Shown: positions 9,061-19,258 of the stretch, piece after piece
How positions within the stretch are numbered: position 1 is the first letter of the stretch
How the letters are laid out: each line of letters starts with the position of its first letter
Source of the DNA: Paucimonas lemoignei
Lineage (GTDB): Bacteria > Pseudomonadota > Gammaproteobacteria > Pseudomonadales > Pseudomonadaceae
Assembly (NCBI GenBank): GCA_900475325.1
Contig: LS483371.1
Span: 124,001-188,000, forward strand
Reading direction: 5' to 3'
Length of the DNA: 64,000 nucleotides
Program-made: the position numbers and the translations under genes
Notes under the pieces: model-generated
Databases searched by the model: none
What the model saw: only the letters and a program-made list of their open reading frames with translations
Told to the model about the DNA's origin: nothing

Positions 9061-9960
9061 ATGGAACGGCAGCTGGACGCCTACTGCACTCATCTGCGCA
9101 GTGAGCGCCAGGTTTCGCCGCATACGCTTGAGGCCTATCGCCGGGATCTGAACAAGGTCCTGGCTTATTGCGAGAAGCAGCAAATAACCAGCTGGGCGGC
9201 GCTGGACATCCAGCACCTGCGCAGCCTGGTTGCTCGTCAGCATCAGCAAGGGCAGTCTTCGCGCAGCCTTGCGCGGCTGCTGTCCGCCGTGCGCGGGCTC
9301 TATCACTACCTCAACCGCGAAGGCATCTGCGAGCACGATCCGGCCAATGGCCTGTCGCCCCCCAAAGGTGAGCGTCGCCTGCCCAAGACCCTCGATACCG
9401 ACCGCGCCTTGCAGCTGCTGGACGGCGCTGTCGAGGACGATTTTCTTGCCCATCGCGATCAGGCGATTCTGGAGCTGTTTTATTCCTCAGGGCTGCGCCT
9501 GTCGGAGCTGACCGGTCTGAACATGGAGCAACTGGATCTGAGCGAAGGTCTGGTGCAAGTGCTCGGCAAAGGCAGCAAGACGCGTGTCCTGCCCGTCGGC
9601 AGCAAGGCCCGTGAGGCGTTGCAGGCGTGGATTGCACTGCGCGCCCTGGCCAACCCTGAGGACGACGCGGTATTCATCAGCCAGCAAGGCCGACGCCTTG
9701 GGCCGCGAGCGATTCAGAAGCGAGTCAAGGCCGTGGGTGAGCGTGAGCTGGGGCAGAACCTGCATCCACACATGCTGCGACACTCCTTCGCCAGCCATCT
9801 GCTGGAGTCGTCCCAAGACCTGCGCGCCGTGCAAGAGCTGCTTGGCCATGCCGATATAAAGACCACGCAGATTTATACGCACCTGGATTTCCAGCATCTG
9901 GCGACGGTCTACGACAGTGCCCACCCGCGGGCCAAACGCAAAGGTTCTGACCATGATTAA
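9061..9960 (+). CDS. xerC: Tyrosine recombinase XerC
   Basis: A 299-residue site-specific recombinase that, with XerD and FtsK, resolves chromosome dimers at dif. It has an N-terminal SAM-like core-binding domain (residues 1-90) and a C-terminal catalytic domain with all active-site residues: Arg in [12 protein letters not shown] (about 146), Lys in [10 protein letters not shown], His-Arg in [14 protein letters not shown] (about 242), His in [10 protein letters not shown], and the nucleophile Tyr in TQIYTHLDF (about 276). It is the Pseudomonas sss gene, also needed for root colonization. The last 8 bp overlap the HAD gene. Confidence 0.96.
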   Translation: MERQLDAYCTHLRSERQVSPHTLEAYRRDLNKVLAYCEKQQITSWAALDIQHLRSLVARQHQQGQSSRSLARLLSAVRGLYHYLNREGICEHDPANGLSPPKGERRLPKTLDTDRALQLLDGAVEDDFLAHRDQAILELFYSSGLRLSELTGLNMEQLDLSEGLVQVLGKGSKTRVLPVGSKAREALQAWIALRALANPEDDAVFISQQGRRLGPRAIQKRVKAVGERELGQNLHPHMLRHSFASHLLESSQDLRAVQELLGHADIKTTQIYTHLDFQHLATVYDSAHPRAKRKGSDHD

Positions 9961-10645
9961 GTTGATCACCTTCGACCTCGACGACACGCTGTGGCACACC
10001 GCGCCCGCCATTGTCGGCGCCGAAGCCCTGTTGCGAGACTGGCTGACCAATAACGCGCCAAAACTCGGACCGGTGCCGGTCGAGCATCTCTGGGAAATTC
10101 GTTCGCGGCTGGTCGAGGCTAATCCGACGTTCAAGCACCGTATCAGCGCGTTGCGGCGCCAGGTGCTGTTCCATGCCTTGCAGGACGCCGGTTATCCGTC
10201 TGCCGAGGCGCAGGAGCTGGCTGATCAGGCTTTTGAAGTCTTTTTGCACGGGCGCCATCAAGTCGAGATTTTCCCCGAGGTCGTCCCGACGCTGGAAATC
10301 CTCGCGAAGACCTTCACGTTGGGCGTGATCACCAATGGCAATGCCGACGTGCGTCGTCTGGGTCTGGCCGATTACTTCGCCTTTGCCTTGTGTGCCGAGG
10401 ATTTGGGCATCGGCAAGCCGGACCCTGCACCCTTTCTTGAAGCGCTCAAGCGCGGCGGCGTGGCACCTGGCGCGGCCGTGCACATCGGCGATCACCCGGG
10501 CGACGACATCGCGGGCGCCCAGAAGGCCGGCATGCGCGCGATCTGGTACAACCCGGCGGGCAACCCCTGGGAAGCAGACCGGCTACCGGACGCAGAGATC
10601 AGCAGCCTGATGCAGTTGCCTGGTGTGTTAAGCCGGTGGGCATAG
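9953..10645 (+). CDS. HAD-superfamily phosphatase (YigB-like)
   Basis: A 230-residue HAD hydrolase. Motif I is FDLDDTLW (residues 6-13), motif [10 protein letters not shown], motif III Lys in [10 protein letters not shown] and motif [14 protein letters not shown] helical cap lies between motifs I and II. YigB in enterobacteria is an FMN/5-amino-6-(5-phosphoribitylamino)uracil phosphatase and lies beside xerC, as here, so a riboflavin-pathway or sugar-phosphate phosphatase is plausible. The ATG at 9953 overlaps the xerC stop, giving translational coupling; REP repeats and a terminator follow. Confidence 0.87.
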   Translation: MIKLITFDLDDTLWHTAPAIVGAEALLRDWLTNNAPKLGPVPVEHLWEIRSRLVEANPTFKHRISALRRQVLFHALQDAGYPSAEAQELADQAFEVFLHGRHQVEIFPEVVPTLEILAKTFTLGVITNGNADVRRLGLADYFAFALCAEDLGIGKPDPAPFLEALKRGGVAPGAAVHIGDHPGDDIAGAQKAGMRAIWYNPAGNPWEADRLPDAEISSLMQLPGVLSRWA

Positions 10646-10652
10646 TGAAATT

Positions 10653-10747
10653 CCTGTGGGAGCGAATTCATTCGCGAAGACGGTTTTTCAAACGACAAAG
10701 ATAGGTTGAATGTACTGGCCTCTTCGCGAATGAATTCGCTCCCACAG
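10653..10747. repeat. Pseudomonas REP pair (CTGTGGGAGCGAATTCATTC type)
   Basis: An inverted pair, CTGTGGGAGCGAATTCATTC at one end and GAATGAATTCGCTCCCACAG at the other, just after the HAD phosphatase stop. A very similar pair lies at 58324-58417. Confidence 0.85.
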
Positions 10748-10788
10748 TAGATGGTGTCCATTGCGGGCTCTACCTAAAACCCACCCAA

Positions 10789-10818
10789 AAAAAAGCCCGC
10801 AGCGACAGCGGGCTTTTC
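10789..10818. terminator. Bidirectional terminator between HAD gene and sutA
   Basis: A-rich left arm, AAAAGCCCGC, a short CAGCGACA loop region and GCGGGCTTTT followed by T's. It can end transcription from both converging genes. Confidence 0.8.
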
Positions 10819-10839
10819 TTCGTGCGGCATCTCACACCC

Positions 10840-11166
10840 TTAGATAGGGCGGCTGCCGTACTTGTTGTCAGGCTTCTTGGGCGGGTCGGCAACCACGTTG
10901 GCTTCCACTTCCTGCACCTTGCCACCACGGGCGAGGAACTCTTCCATGGCTCGAGCCAGAGCATCACGCTCTTTGTTTTTGGCTTCTACGCTAGGCAGTT
11001 CATCAACCGAGACCGCAGCCTTGGCTTTGCCTTTGGCCGGGGTTACCGAAGCTTCGGCACCCTCATCGGCTTCAGAACCATCCTCTTCGGGAGCAGCTGC
11101 AAGCTCCTCACCGTCTTCTTCACCTTCCAGATCATCAACCAGATCGTCGTTGTCGTCGTCGCTCAT
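10840..11166 (-). CDS. sutA: RNA polymerase-binding regulator SutA
   Basis: A 108-residue, very acidic protein with mostly disordered N-terminus (DDDNDDLVDDLEGEEDGEE). A short helix follows (KERDALARAMEEFLARGGKV) and a conserved tail ends DNKYGSRPI. This matches SutA of Pseudomonas, which binds RNA polymerase and raises expression of ribosomal and maintenance genes in slow growth. It is followed by a terminator and lies upstream-adjacent to yjbQ and amtB-glnK in the normal genus order. Confidence 0.85.
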   Translation of the reverse strand: MSDDDNDDLVDDLEGEEDGEELAAAPEEDGSEADEGAEASVTPAKGKAKAAVSVDELPSVEAKNKERDALARAMEEFLARGGKVQEVEANVVADPPKKPDNKYGSRPI

Positions 11167-11266
11167 GTTCTACCTCATGACTTGCGAAAGCACGTTAGTT
11201 ATAGCCCAGCTGCGCCCGTTTTCGAATGCAGCCGGAAAAAATTCAACAACCGCTGCAAAACAGCGG

Positions 11267-11692
11267 TCATGCCTGCTCACCCTGAAGGGTGGCCAGGACA
11301 TTGCGAGCACCGCCAGCATCGCGATGCTCACCTAAATAAACACCCTGCCATGTCCCCAGCGCCAAGCGGCCCGCCGTCACCGGCAAAACCAACTGGCAGC
11401 CTAGCAAACTGGCCTTGAAGTGCGCTGGCAGGTCGTCGGGGCCTTCGTCGTCATGCTCAAACCCCTTTACGCCTTGCGGCACCAGGCGGTTGAAGAAGCG
11501 TTCGAAATCACGACGCACAGCCGGATCGGCGTTCTCGTTGATGGTCAACGAAGCCGAGGTATGCTGCAGCCACAGATGCAACAGGCCGACTCGGCAACTG
11601 CGCAGCTCGGGCAAGCCTGCGACAATTTCGTCGGTTACCAGATGGAACCCGCGTGGCCTGGCCCGCAGGGTAATTCTGGTCTGTTGCCACAT
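11267..11692 (-). CDS. YjbQ/UPF0047 family protein
   Basis: A 141-residue protein of the YjbQ (UPF0047) family, with the signature [20 protein letters not shown] (about residues 37-56) and a C-terminal [13 protein letters not shown] motif. Conserved His residues suggest metal binding. E. coli YjbQ has weak thiamine-phosphate synthase activity; the true role is uncertain. The frame is open to 11836, but homologues start at [15 protein letters not shown], so ATG 11692 is used. Confidence 0.85.
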   Translation of the reverse strand: MWQQTRITLRARPRGFHLVTDEIVAGLPELRSCRVGLLHLWLQHTSASLTINENADPAVRRDFERFFNRLVPQGVKGFEHDDEGPDDLPAHFKASLLGCQLVLPVTAGRLALGTWQGVYLGEHRDAGGARNVLATLQGEQA

Positions 11693-11875
11693 ACAGTTCT
11701 CCGCACGTTCGGCGCGCATTCTAACGCGCTGGTAGAAAAAGCAAAGCGCGCAATAATCCGTCTTTTTTGTAAGCCATTGTCGTTGTATGGCGCCGCGCTC
11801 ACGGCGCCACCATGAATCGGTGGACATTGCGGGCACAAGACTCGGTCAGTCGCTCCCTATCGACAAACGCCAGAC

Positions 11876-11908
11876 AAAAAAATGCCCGGCGAACCGGGCA
11901 TTTTTTGC
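11876..11908. terminator. Terminator of the glnK-amtB transcript
   Basis: Hairpin AAATGCCCGG-CGAA-CCGGGCATTT flanked by A and T runs, seven bases beyond the amtB stop codon. Confidence 0.9.
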
Positions 11909-11914
11909 AATGGC

Positions 11915-13252
11915 TTACAAGTTGTAGCCACGCTCGTTGTGTTGCGCAAGGTCGAGGCCGACAGCTTCTTCCTCTTCGGTGACACGCAGACCCATGACAG
12001 CGTCCAGCACCTTGAGGATGATGAAGGTCACGATCGCGGTGTACACGACGGTGAAGGCAACGCCCTTGAACTGAATCCAGACCTGAGCCGGGATGTCAGT
12101 CACAGTGCCGAAGCCGCCCAGTGCCGGTGCTGCAAACACGCCGGTCAGGATCGCGCCGATGATGCCGCCGATACCGTGAACACCGAAGGCGTCCAGGGAG
12201 TCGTCGTAGCCCATTTTGCGTTTCAGGCTGGTGGCGCAGAAGAAGCAGATCACGCCTGCAGCCAGACCGATGATCAGAGCGCCCATCGGGCCCACAGTAC
12301 CGGCGGCTGGAGTGATGGCAACCAGACCGGCAACTACGCCCGATGCGATACCCAGTGCGCTTGGCTTACCGTGGGTCAGCCACTCGGCGAACATCCAGCC
12401 CAGTGCGGCAGCGGCAGTTGCGATCTGAGTGACCAGCATCGCCATGCCTGCAGTGCCGTTGGCCGCAGCAGCGGAACCGGCGTTGAAGCCGAACCAGCCG
12501 ATCCACAGCATTGCCGCGCCGATCAGGGTGTAACCCAGGTTGTGCGGTGCCATTGGGGTGGTCGGGAAACCTTTACGTTTGCCCAGTACCAGACAGGCAA
12601 CCAGACCCGCCACACCCGCGTTGATGTGAACCACGGTGCCGCCTGCGAAGTCCAGAACGCCCCAGTCCCACATCAGGCCGCCGACGCCGCCCCAGACCAT
12701 GTGCGCGATTGGCGCGTAGACCAGGGTGAACCAGATGGCCATGAAGATCAGCATCGCGGAGAACTTCATGCGTTCTGCGAAAGCACCGACGATCAGGGCT
12801 GGAGTTATGATGGCGAACGTCATCTGGAAGGTGATGAACACCGCCTCAGGGAACAGGGCCGCTGCGCCGGTGATGCTCGCCGGTGTCACGCCTGCCAGGA
12901 AGGCTTTGCCCATCCCGCCGAAAAAGGAGTTGAAGTTGACGACGCCAGCTTCCATACCAGTGGTGTCGAACGCAATGCTGTAGCCGTAAACGACCCACAG
13001 GATGCTGATCAGACCAGTGATCGCGAAGCATTGCATCATCACGGAAAGAATGTTTTTCGAGCGGACCATGCCACCGTAGAACAGGGCCAGACCAGGAATG
13101 GTCATGAACAGCACAAGGGCTGTTGCGGTCAGCATCCAGGCGGTGTCGCCTGAGTTCAGTACGGGGGCTGCCACTTCGTCTGCCGCCATGGCCAAGCCAG
13201 GGGTTACGAGGGACAACAGGGCTCCTAGCCCTGCGAATTGACGCAGAGTCAT
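11915..13252 (-). CDS. amtB: Ammonium transporter AmtB
   Basis: A 445-residue ammonium channel. A cleavable-type signal peptide (residues 1-23, ending AMAADE) is followed by eleven predicted membrane helices. The pore and family motifs AWMLTATALVLFMTIPGLAL, DFAGGTVVHINAGVAGL, MVWGGVGGLMWDWG and FGVHGIGGIIGAILTG are visible, including the paired His residues. It is trimeric in the inner membrane and blocked by GlnK when nitrogen is sufficient. It lies 33 bp downstream of glnK, the standard operon. Confidence 0.96.
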   Translation of the reverse strand: MTLRQFAGLGALLSLVTPGLAMAADEVAAPVLNSGDTAWMLTATALVLFMTIPGLALFYGGMVRSKNILSVMMQCFAITGLISILWVVYGYSIAFDTTGMEAGVVNFNSFFGGMGKAFLAGVTPASITGAAALFPEAVFITFQMTFAIITPALIVGAFAERMKFSAMLIFMAIWFTLVYAPIAHMVWGGVGGLMWDWGVLDFAGGTVVHINAGVAGLVACLVLGKRKGFPTTPMAPHNLGYTLIGAAMLWIGWFGFNAGSAAAANGTAGMAMLVTQIATAAAALGWMFAEWLTHGKPSALGIASGVVAGLVAITPAAGTVGPMGALIIGLAAGVICFFCATSLKRKMGYDDSLDAFGVHGIGGIIGAILTGVFAAPALGGFGTVTDIPAQVWIQFKGVAFTVVYTAIVTFIILKVLDAVMGLRVTEEEEAVGLDLAQHNERGYNL

Positions 13253-13285
13253 ATTGTTTTCTCCTGGGGCGTTGGGGTTGGCGGC

Positions 13286-14043
<758 letters not shown>

Positions 14044-14319
14044 ATGCTCGCGCCCAAAGCTTTTCTCGATGCCCTGAGCGGCCACGCCTCGCGCTTGTTC
14101 AACGGCGAGACGCCAATCCCGCGCAACGAATTTGAAACCCAGTTCAAAGCCCTGCTGCAAAGCGGCTTCAGCAAACTGGATCTGGTCAGTCGGGAAGAGT
14201 TCGACAGCCAGATGGCGGTCCTGGCCCGCACCCGCGCTCGCCTTGAAGCGCTGGAGGCCAAAGTGGCCGAGATGGAAGCGAAGTCGAGCCCGCCTGCGGC
14301 TGAAGATACACAGGCATAA
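14044..14319 (+). CDS. ubiK: Ubiquinone biosynthesis accessory factor UbiK (BMFP protein)
   Basis: A 91-residue protein of the BMFP/YqiC family: an N-terminal amphipathic region (MLAPKAFLDALSGHASRLF), then a coiled-coil helix (residues 45-80) with Glu/Lys/Ala heptads and a short disordered tail. UbiK helps the Ubi complex with aerobic coenzyme Q synthesis and associates with membranes. It normally lies immediately upstream of comM (yifB) in Pseudomonas. Here the iron-uptake locus and NTF2-like gene separate them. Confidence 0.85.
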   Translation: MLAPKAFLDALSGHASRLFNGETPIPRNEFETQFKALLQSGFSKLDLVSREEFDSQMAVLARTRARLEALEAKVAEMEAKSSPPAAEDTQA

Positions 14320-14322
14320 GCC

Positions 14323-14395
14323 GTAGAAGCTGCCGAAGGCTGCGAAGGGGATTTGTCTGAGATACCGCTTTCGCAGCCTGCGGCAGCTCCTACAG
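14323..14395. repeat. Pseudomonas REP pair (GTAGAAGCTGCCGAAGGCTG type)
   Basis: Inverted GTAGAAGCTGCCGAAGGCTG and CAGCCTGCGGCAGCTCCTAC copies following ubiK. Confidence 0.8.
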
Positions 14396-14491
14396 GTTCA
14401 AATTGGTGCAAGCAGGCCTGCCGCCAGTCTTCGCGGTGCTGTCAGGTTTTCGGGCCACCCTTTGGTGCAGGCAGCCCTTTTTCGGTCCTGA

Positions 14492-17008
14492 CTAGAACTC
14501 GTAGCTGACCGTCGCGCTCACATTGCGCTCTTCGCCCATGTAGCAAAAGCTCAGGCTGGCGCAGGTGGCGACATAGGATTCGTTGGTCAGGTTGTTGGCG
14601 TTCACTCGCACATCCACGCCTTTGATGCCCACTTTGCTCAAGTCATAGCCCACCGAGGCATCGAACAAGGTGTACGACGGCACCTTCATGGTGTTTTCCG
14701 CATCTGCCCAGCTGTAGCCCACGTAGCGAACCCCGGCCCCAAGGCGTAGCCCGTCCAGCGCGCCTTCTTTGAAGGCATAGTCACCCCAGAGCGACGCCAT
14801 GTGCTTCGGTGCCTGGGTGGGTGAGTTGCCCTTGTTTTCGATGGGGTTGGTGGCGGTGCTCAAGGTGCTGACCATCGACTTCGAATATTCGATATCGGTC
14901 AGCGTGTAACTGCCCAGCAGCTTGAAGTTGTCGGTCAACTGCATGTGCGCCTCAAGCTCCAGGCCCTGGGAGCGTACGGCGCCGATGGGGCGATAGAAAT
15001 TCTCCTGGGGCAGCTTGGATGCCAGGTTTTCCTGATCAATGCGGAACACTGACGCGGTGAACAGATTGTCAGTCCCCGGCGGCTGATATTTGATCCCGGC
15101 TTCCCACTGCGTGCCATCGGTAGGCGCCAGGGGATTGCCTGCGCTGTCGGAGTAGGAGTTCGGGTTGAATGACTCGGAATAGCTCAGGTAAGGCGCGATC
15201 CCGTTATCGAAGAGATAGAGAGCCCCGGCTCGGCCTGTGAGTTTGGTGCGTCGGTCGCTGATTTCTGTGCCCGCAGGACGCCCGGTTTCAGCCAGGCGAT
15301 TCTCGTCGGAGGTTTCTACCCAGTCCTGGCGCAAGCCCAGAGAGAAGCGCCACTTGTCCAGCTCGATCAAGTCCTGGACATACACACCTGTCTGCTCCAG
15401 ACGGCGCAGGTAACTGGTCGGGCTGTAATAGCTGATCGCTGAGTTGCCATACGACGGATTGAAACCGTTGAGTGGCGCTACGGAGCCGCTGGTCCAGTCC
15501 ACCACCGTCTTGCGTCGCTGGTAGTCGACGCCCAACAGCGTCGTATGTTTGGCCGCTCCGGTAAAGAACTCTGCCTGCAGCATGTTATCGACGATGAACG
15601 CGTGGAGGCGCTCGTCGCCGCCGGAGTAGTAGCGAGTCAACTCATTGCTGGTCGGGGTCGTCCAGTCATAGGCGTAAACCTGATCCATGCTGACCTTCGA
15701 ATCCAGGTAGCGGAAGTTCTGCCTGGCGGTGAAGACGTCATTGAAGCGGTGTTCGAACTGATAGCCGAAGGATTGTTGATTGCGGCTGTAACCGTCCACG
15801 CCGGGCTCGCCATCGAAGAAGTGCTCGGAAATGCGTTGCCCGTTGCGCGTGTGCAGCGTGCCACTGGCCGGTACGCCGCCGTGATAACCGCCTTCGGGAT
15901 CATGCTGCAAATAGGCCTGAAGGGTCAGCGAGGTGTCTTCGCTGAAATCGATGCTGACGGTCGGCGCCAAGGCGTAGCGTTTCTCTTTGACGTGATCGAA
16001 TTGCGTGTCGGATTTGTCAGTCAGCCCCGTGAGCCGGTAGGCAATGCGCTTGTCATCATCAAGCGGCCCGCTGAAATCGAAACCGAGCCCGCGCTGGCCC
16101 TGAGTGCCGACAGTGGCCTGAATCTCATGATAAGGCTCGTACAGCGGTTTCTTGCTGGTCAGTGCCACCAGGCCGCCCGGCGAACTGCGCCCGTAAAGTA
16201 CCGAAGAGGGACCTTTGAGAATATCGACGCGCTCCAGGAAATACGGATCGATCTGCATGGTGCTGTAGGTGCCGCTATCGCCCATGGACTTGAGGCCGTC
16301 CAGGTAGATGTTATCCACAGAGCCGTCGTTGAAGCCACGCATGGCGACGTAATCGTAGCGATGGGTTGCGCCGTACGGATTGGTCAGCACGCCGGGTGTG
16401 TAGCGCATGGCCTGGGAAACCGTTTGCGAACCTTGATCATCCATCTGCTGGCGGGTCACTACCGAGACAGACTGGGAGGTTTCCAGCAAGGCAGTACTGG
16501 TTTTGGTCGCGATCTGGCTATGGGTGGCGTTGTAGCCATCCATGCTGCCCAGTGCGTTACCCAGCGCGAAGCCGCGAATATCGGTGGAAGGCAACGACAT
16601 CGCCTCGCCAGCAGACGCGCGCAGCACATAGTTGCTGCCATCTTGCGATACCGCTTGCAGGCCGCTGCTGCCGAGCAGAATGGCCAAGGCCTGATCTACG
16701 GAATAGCTCCCCTGCAAGCCAGGGGATTGAGAGCCCTGCGTTTGTGCCGGAGTCGCTGCCAGTGTGATACCGGCCTGCCGGGCGAACTGGTTCAACGCTT
16801 CGCCCAATGGGCCGGCCGCAATGGCGTAACTGCGGACTGCGCCGACTGTCTCTGCCGCTTCCTGAGCCTGAAGCTGAACAGGCAACGCTATTGCGCCCAA
16901 AGCCACGCACATCATGGCGGTGCGAATGGCTGTGGTGAGGCGGGTCACCCCTGAAAAGTCGGAGTCATTCACATTGCTTGATTGCGATAAAGCTCGAAGC
17001 CGGGTCAT
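14492..17008 (-). CDS. TonB-dependent siderophore receptor with STN signalling domain
   Basis: An 838-residue outer-membrane receptor. A signal peptide ends near VQLQAQEA (about residue 49). It is followed by an STN domain (PLGEALNQFARQAGITLA, about residues 65-115), which signals to FecR. The plug domain contains SVSVVTRQQMDDQG and RGFNDGSVDNIYLDGL, and the 22-strand barrel ends in the usual aromatic residue (SATVSYEF). It probably imports a ferric siderophore; the ligand is not readable. It is the third gene of a sigma-factor/FecR/receptor set, starting 90 bp after the fecR-like stop. ATG 17008 is preferred over an in-frame start at 17041. Confidence 0.92.
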   Translation of the reverse strand: MTRLRALSQSSNVNDSDFSGVTRLTTAIRTAMMCVALGAIALPVQLQAQEAAETVGAVRSYAIAAGPLGEALNQFARQAGITLAATPAQTQGSQSPGLQGSYSVDQALAILLGSSGLQAVSQDGSNYVLRASAGEAMSLPSTDIRGFALGNALGSMDGYNATHSQIATKTSTALLETSQSVSVVTRQQMDDQGSQTVSQAMRYTPGVLTNPYGATHRYDYVAMRGFNDGSVDNIYLDGLKSMGDSGTYSTMQIDPYFLERVDILKGPSSVLYGRSSPGGLVALTSKKPLYEPYHEIQATVGTQGQRGLGFDFSGPLDDDKRIAYRLTGLTDKSDTQFDHVKEKRYALAPTVSIDFSEDTSLTLQAYLQHDPEGGYHGGVPASGTLHTRNGQRISEHFFDGEPGVDGYSRNQQSFGYQFEHRFNDVFTARQNFRYLDSKVSMDQVYAYDWTTPTSNELTRYYSGGDERLHAFIVDNMLQAEFFTGAAKHTTLLGVDYQRRKTVVDWTSGSVAPLNGFNPSYGNSAISYYSPTSYLRRLEQTGVYVQDLIELDKWRFSLGLRQDWVETSDENRLAETGRPAGTEISDRRTKLTGRAGALYLFDNGIAPYLSYSESFNPNSYSDSAGNPLAPTDGTQWEAGIKYQPPGTDNLFTASVFRIDQENLASKLPQENFYRPIGAVRSQGLELEAHMQLTDNFKLLGSYTLTDIEYSKSMVSTLSTATNPIENKGNSPTQAPKHMASLWGDYAFKEGALDGLRLGAGVRYVGYSWADAENTMKVPSYTLFDASVGYDLSKVGIKGVDVRVNANNLTNESYVATCASLSFCYMGEERNVSATVSYEF

Positions 17009-17097
17009 GGGCAGTTCCGTGAAAGTCAGTGAGTGGGGCAAAGGGACTGTTCTCTAAGCCGAACCCACGAGCGAAACCCGCCAAAAAAAAGAACATG

Positions 17098-18096
17098 TCA
17101 GGCCTGACGCTGCAAAGTCACCCACCAGCGTGTGCGGTACTGGAGCCGCACAGGCAAGGTCTGGGTCACCACCGCGAGCAGTTTGTCGGTGTCTTCCAGG
17201 CGGAACACACCGGAAAGCCTCAGGTCGGCAATGTCGTCTGCGCAGCCAAGATGACCATGACGATAACTGCCTACCTCGGTGAGGAAATCTTTCAGGCGCA
17301 TGTCACGGGTCACGATCAGGCCTTCAGCCCAGGCGCCAGCGTCCATATTCAGCGTCGGCAAGCGCAAGGCCTGCTGTCTCGACACCTGATAATGCTGCCC
17401 GGCGCTCACACTGATGGGCGATGCGGCGGGTGAACGGATGATCGATTGGCCTTCCAGTACGCTGAGGAGGGTGTGGTCCTGATATTGCCTGACCACGAAA
17501 CGTCCGTTGATACCCTCGAACAGCCCATGTTGACTTTGCACCAGCAGCGGGCGTCGCGCAGTGCTCTGGGGGTCGGCGCCGCACGCCACAAGGATTTCGC
17601 CGCGATTGAGGGTGATCAGCCGATGCTCTGCGTTGAAGTCATGGTCCACTGCGCTGTCGGTGTTCAACTGCAAGGCGGTGCCGTCCGGCAGTTGATAGCG
17701 ACCGCGCTGCCCAACCTGAGTCGCGTAGTCTGCGCGCCACTGCTGCCAAGGCATGACCTCGCGAGCCACCCATGCACTGGAACCGACAATCATGAAGCCG
17801 GACAGCAGTTTCAGCGCCTGTCTGCGTCCCAGGCGGTGCGCGCTGTTTTCCAGCGCTTCGAGGGCCGCGCCTGAATTCGGCAGGGTCTGAAAGCGGCTAT
17901 TGAGCTCGCCGTTCAGGGTCTGAATGCGTTGCCAGGCACATTCGTGATCAGCGTGTTCGGTGCGCCATTGTTCGCATTGCTGGTGCAGCCTGGGGTTGTA
18001 GCCCTGACTGTTGAGGCGCATCGACCATTGGATCGCCTGTTTCACGATCTGCGCAGAGGGTTGACCCTCATGAGCCTGTGCCGAAGCCCGGCTCAT
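17098..18096 (-). CDS. FecR-type anti-sigma/sigma regulator
   Basis: A 332-residue inner-membrane regulator: an N-terminal cytoplasmic DUF4880-like domain (AIQWSMRLNSQGYNPRLHQQ), one membrane helix (about residues 95-115, LLSGFMIVGSSAWVAREV) and a periplasmic FecR domain with YQLPDGTALQLNTDSAVDHD. The C-terminal STN-interacting region contains RLSGVFRLEDTDKLL. It passes the siderophore-bound signal from the receptor to its sigma factor. It overlaps the sigma gene by 4 bp, indicating coupled translation. Confidence 0.92.
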   Translation of the reverse strand: MSRASAQAHEGQPSAQIVKQAIQWSMRLNSQGYNPRLHQQCEQWRTEHADHECAWQRIQTLNGELNSRFQTLPNSGAALEALENSAHRLGRRQALKLLSGFMIVGSSAWVAREVMPWQQWRADYATQVGQRGRYQLPDGTALQLNTDSAVDHDFNAEHRLITLNRGEILVACGADPQSTARRPLLVQSQHGLFEGINGRFVVRQYQDHTLLSVLEGQSIIRSPAASPISVSAGQHYQVSRQQALRLPTLNMDAGAWAEGLIVTRDMRLKDFLTEVGSYRHGHLGCADDIADLRLSGVFRLEDTDKLLAVVTQTLPVRLQYRTRWWVTLQRQA

Positions 18097-18593
18097 GGCG
18101 CATACCGAAGCAGATAACAGTGATACAGCGCATCGGCGATATAGCGCTCAACCGAACGCAATGAGACACCCATTTGCTCGGCGATCTGTTTATAGGGCAC
18201 GCCTTCGCACTGGGCGAGCAAAAACGCCTGACGAACCTTGGGTTTCAAGCCGTCGAGCATTTTGGCGATGCTTTCCAGCAGCTCGAAAACCAGCTCCCTG
18301 GACTCTGGCGAAGGCGTTTCATGACAGGGCTGATGGGCGATGGCTTCGAGGTAGGCGCGCTCCAGTTCTTCGCGGCGCCAGTGGTCGATGACGATCCCTC
18401 TGGCGACGGTGCGCAGGAAGGCTCGCGGCGCCTTCAGCTCCAGCAACTCGTGCCGATTGAGCAGGCGGACAAAGGTGTCTTGCGCCAGATCCGCCGCATC
18501 GGCGGCATTCCCCAACCGGCTACGCAGCCAGGCATTGAGCCAGCCGTGATGATCGATATAGAGCGTACGCATGTTGCTGTGATGAGAGGGCAT
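18093..18593 (-). CDS. ECF sigma factor, FecI-type
   Basis: A 166-residue extracytoplasmic-function sigma factor. Region 2 contains DAADLAQDTFVRLLNRHELL and region 4 the helix-turn-helix PYKQIAEQMGVSLRSVERYI. It should direct RNA polymerase to the receptor promoter when the matching siderophore is present. The frame is open to 18665, but an iron-box-like sequence at 18619-18637 lies inside that extension, so I chose ATG 18593. This places the Fur site upstream of the gene, as expected for an iron-starvation sigma factor. Confidence 0.9.
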   Translation of the reverse strand: MPSHHSNMRTLYIDHHGWLNAWLRSRLGNAADAADLAQDTFVRLLNRHELLELKAPRAFLRTVARGIVIDHWRREELERAYLEAIAHQPCHETPSPESRELVFELLESIAKMLDGLKPKVRQAFLLAQCEGVPYKQIAEQMGVSLRSVERYIADALYHCYLLRYAP

Positions 18594-18618
18594 TGCAACG
18601 CGCCATCCCCGCGCGATG

Positions 18619-18637
18619 TAAATGATAATAAGTCGCA
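18619..18637. promoter_or_regulatory. Probable Fur box upstream of the ECF sigma gene
   Basis: The stretch AAATGATAATAAGTCGCAT contains an exact AATGATAAT core of the Fur consensus, with a weaker second half. It lies about 26 bp upstream of the chosen sigma-factor start, where iron-loaded Fur would block transcription. Confidence 0.6.
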
Positions 18638-18704
18638 TTGTGTAAAGGCATTGCGGAATTTGCAACCGCTCAGGGGATTTGCCTTGGTATGGGGTATCAG
18701 GGCG

Positions 18705-19226
18705 TCACGCCTTTAGATAATCCCGAACCGTCTGGATACTTGTCAGCGATGGCGCTAAAGCCAGTTGTTGATCTGAACACCACGGATAACTGACCTGCTG
18801 CAACCAGTCCATCACCGTTAGAAGCTCTGCCTCAGGGCGCACCAGCATGTGTTCGATGGTGATACTCAACTGCGTGGCCAGCCCTGTGTCGAACTGCCAA
18901 TCGTAGTGTCCGCAACCGAATCGCAGCTCTCCGGTGGCTTTATCCGACATCCCCACCAGCCATTTGCAGTGGTGTGCGATGGCGTCGTCTGACGGCTTCT
19001 CGCCCAGGCACAAGGTGTAAACGTTTTCATAGGTCTGCCCGAAGCGCCGCACCAGCACTTCGGCAATACCGTCACGGCCTTCGACTTTCGGTGGAAATGA
19101 AATGGTGCCGGTACGCACAATCATCTCCAGCGAGGCATCGCCGGTGAACGCCTGACGCAATAGGTGTGGGCGGTTGCCGTCTTTGGCCAGGATGTAGTTT
19201 TCGATGGACTGGGCTGGAGTGGGCAT
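18705..19226 (-). CDS. NTF2-like (SnoaL-type) fold protein
   Basis: A 173-residue soluble protein with an NTF2/SnoaL-like pattern: an N-terminal helix (AQSIENYILAKDGNRPHLL), FTGDASLEMIVRTGTISF, and a beta-sheet region with CHYDWQF-like composition (GCGHYDWQFDTG). Members include polyketide cyclases, isomerases and stress-linked binding proteins; the substrate is unknown. ATG 19226 is preferred since upstream codons fall in REP-like sequence. It has no evident operon partner. Confidence 0.7.
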   Translation of the reverse strand: MPTPAQSIENYILAKDGNRPHLLRQAFTGDASLEMIVRTGTISFPPKVEGRDGIAEVLVRRFGQTYENVYTLCLGEKPSDDAIAHHCKWLVGMSDKATGELRFGCGHYDWQFDTGLATQLSITIEHMLVRPEAELLTVMDWLQQVSYPWCSDQQLALAPSLTSIQTVRDYLKA

Positions 19227-19258
19227 TGTGGGCTCTTTTTGTAGGGGCAAGAAAGCCA

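Noticed and set aside
11882..13153. A 423-codon plus-strand frame opposite amtB
   Set aside because: amtB is unmistakable on the minus strand; the plus-strand frame has Gln/His/Cys-rich, unstructured content typical of shadow frames.
15545..16954. A 469-codon plus-strand frame opposite the TonB receptor
   Set aside because: Shadow of the receptor gene, no recognisable domain.
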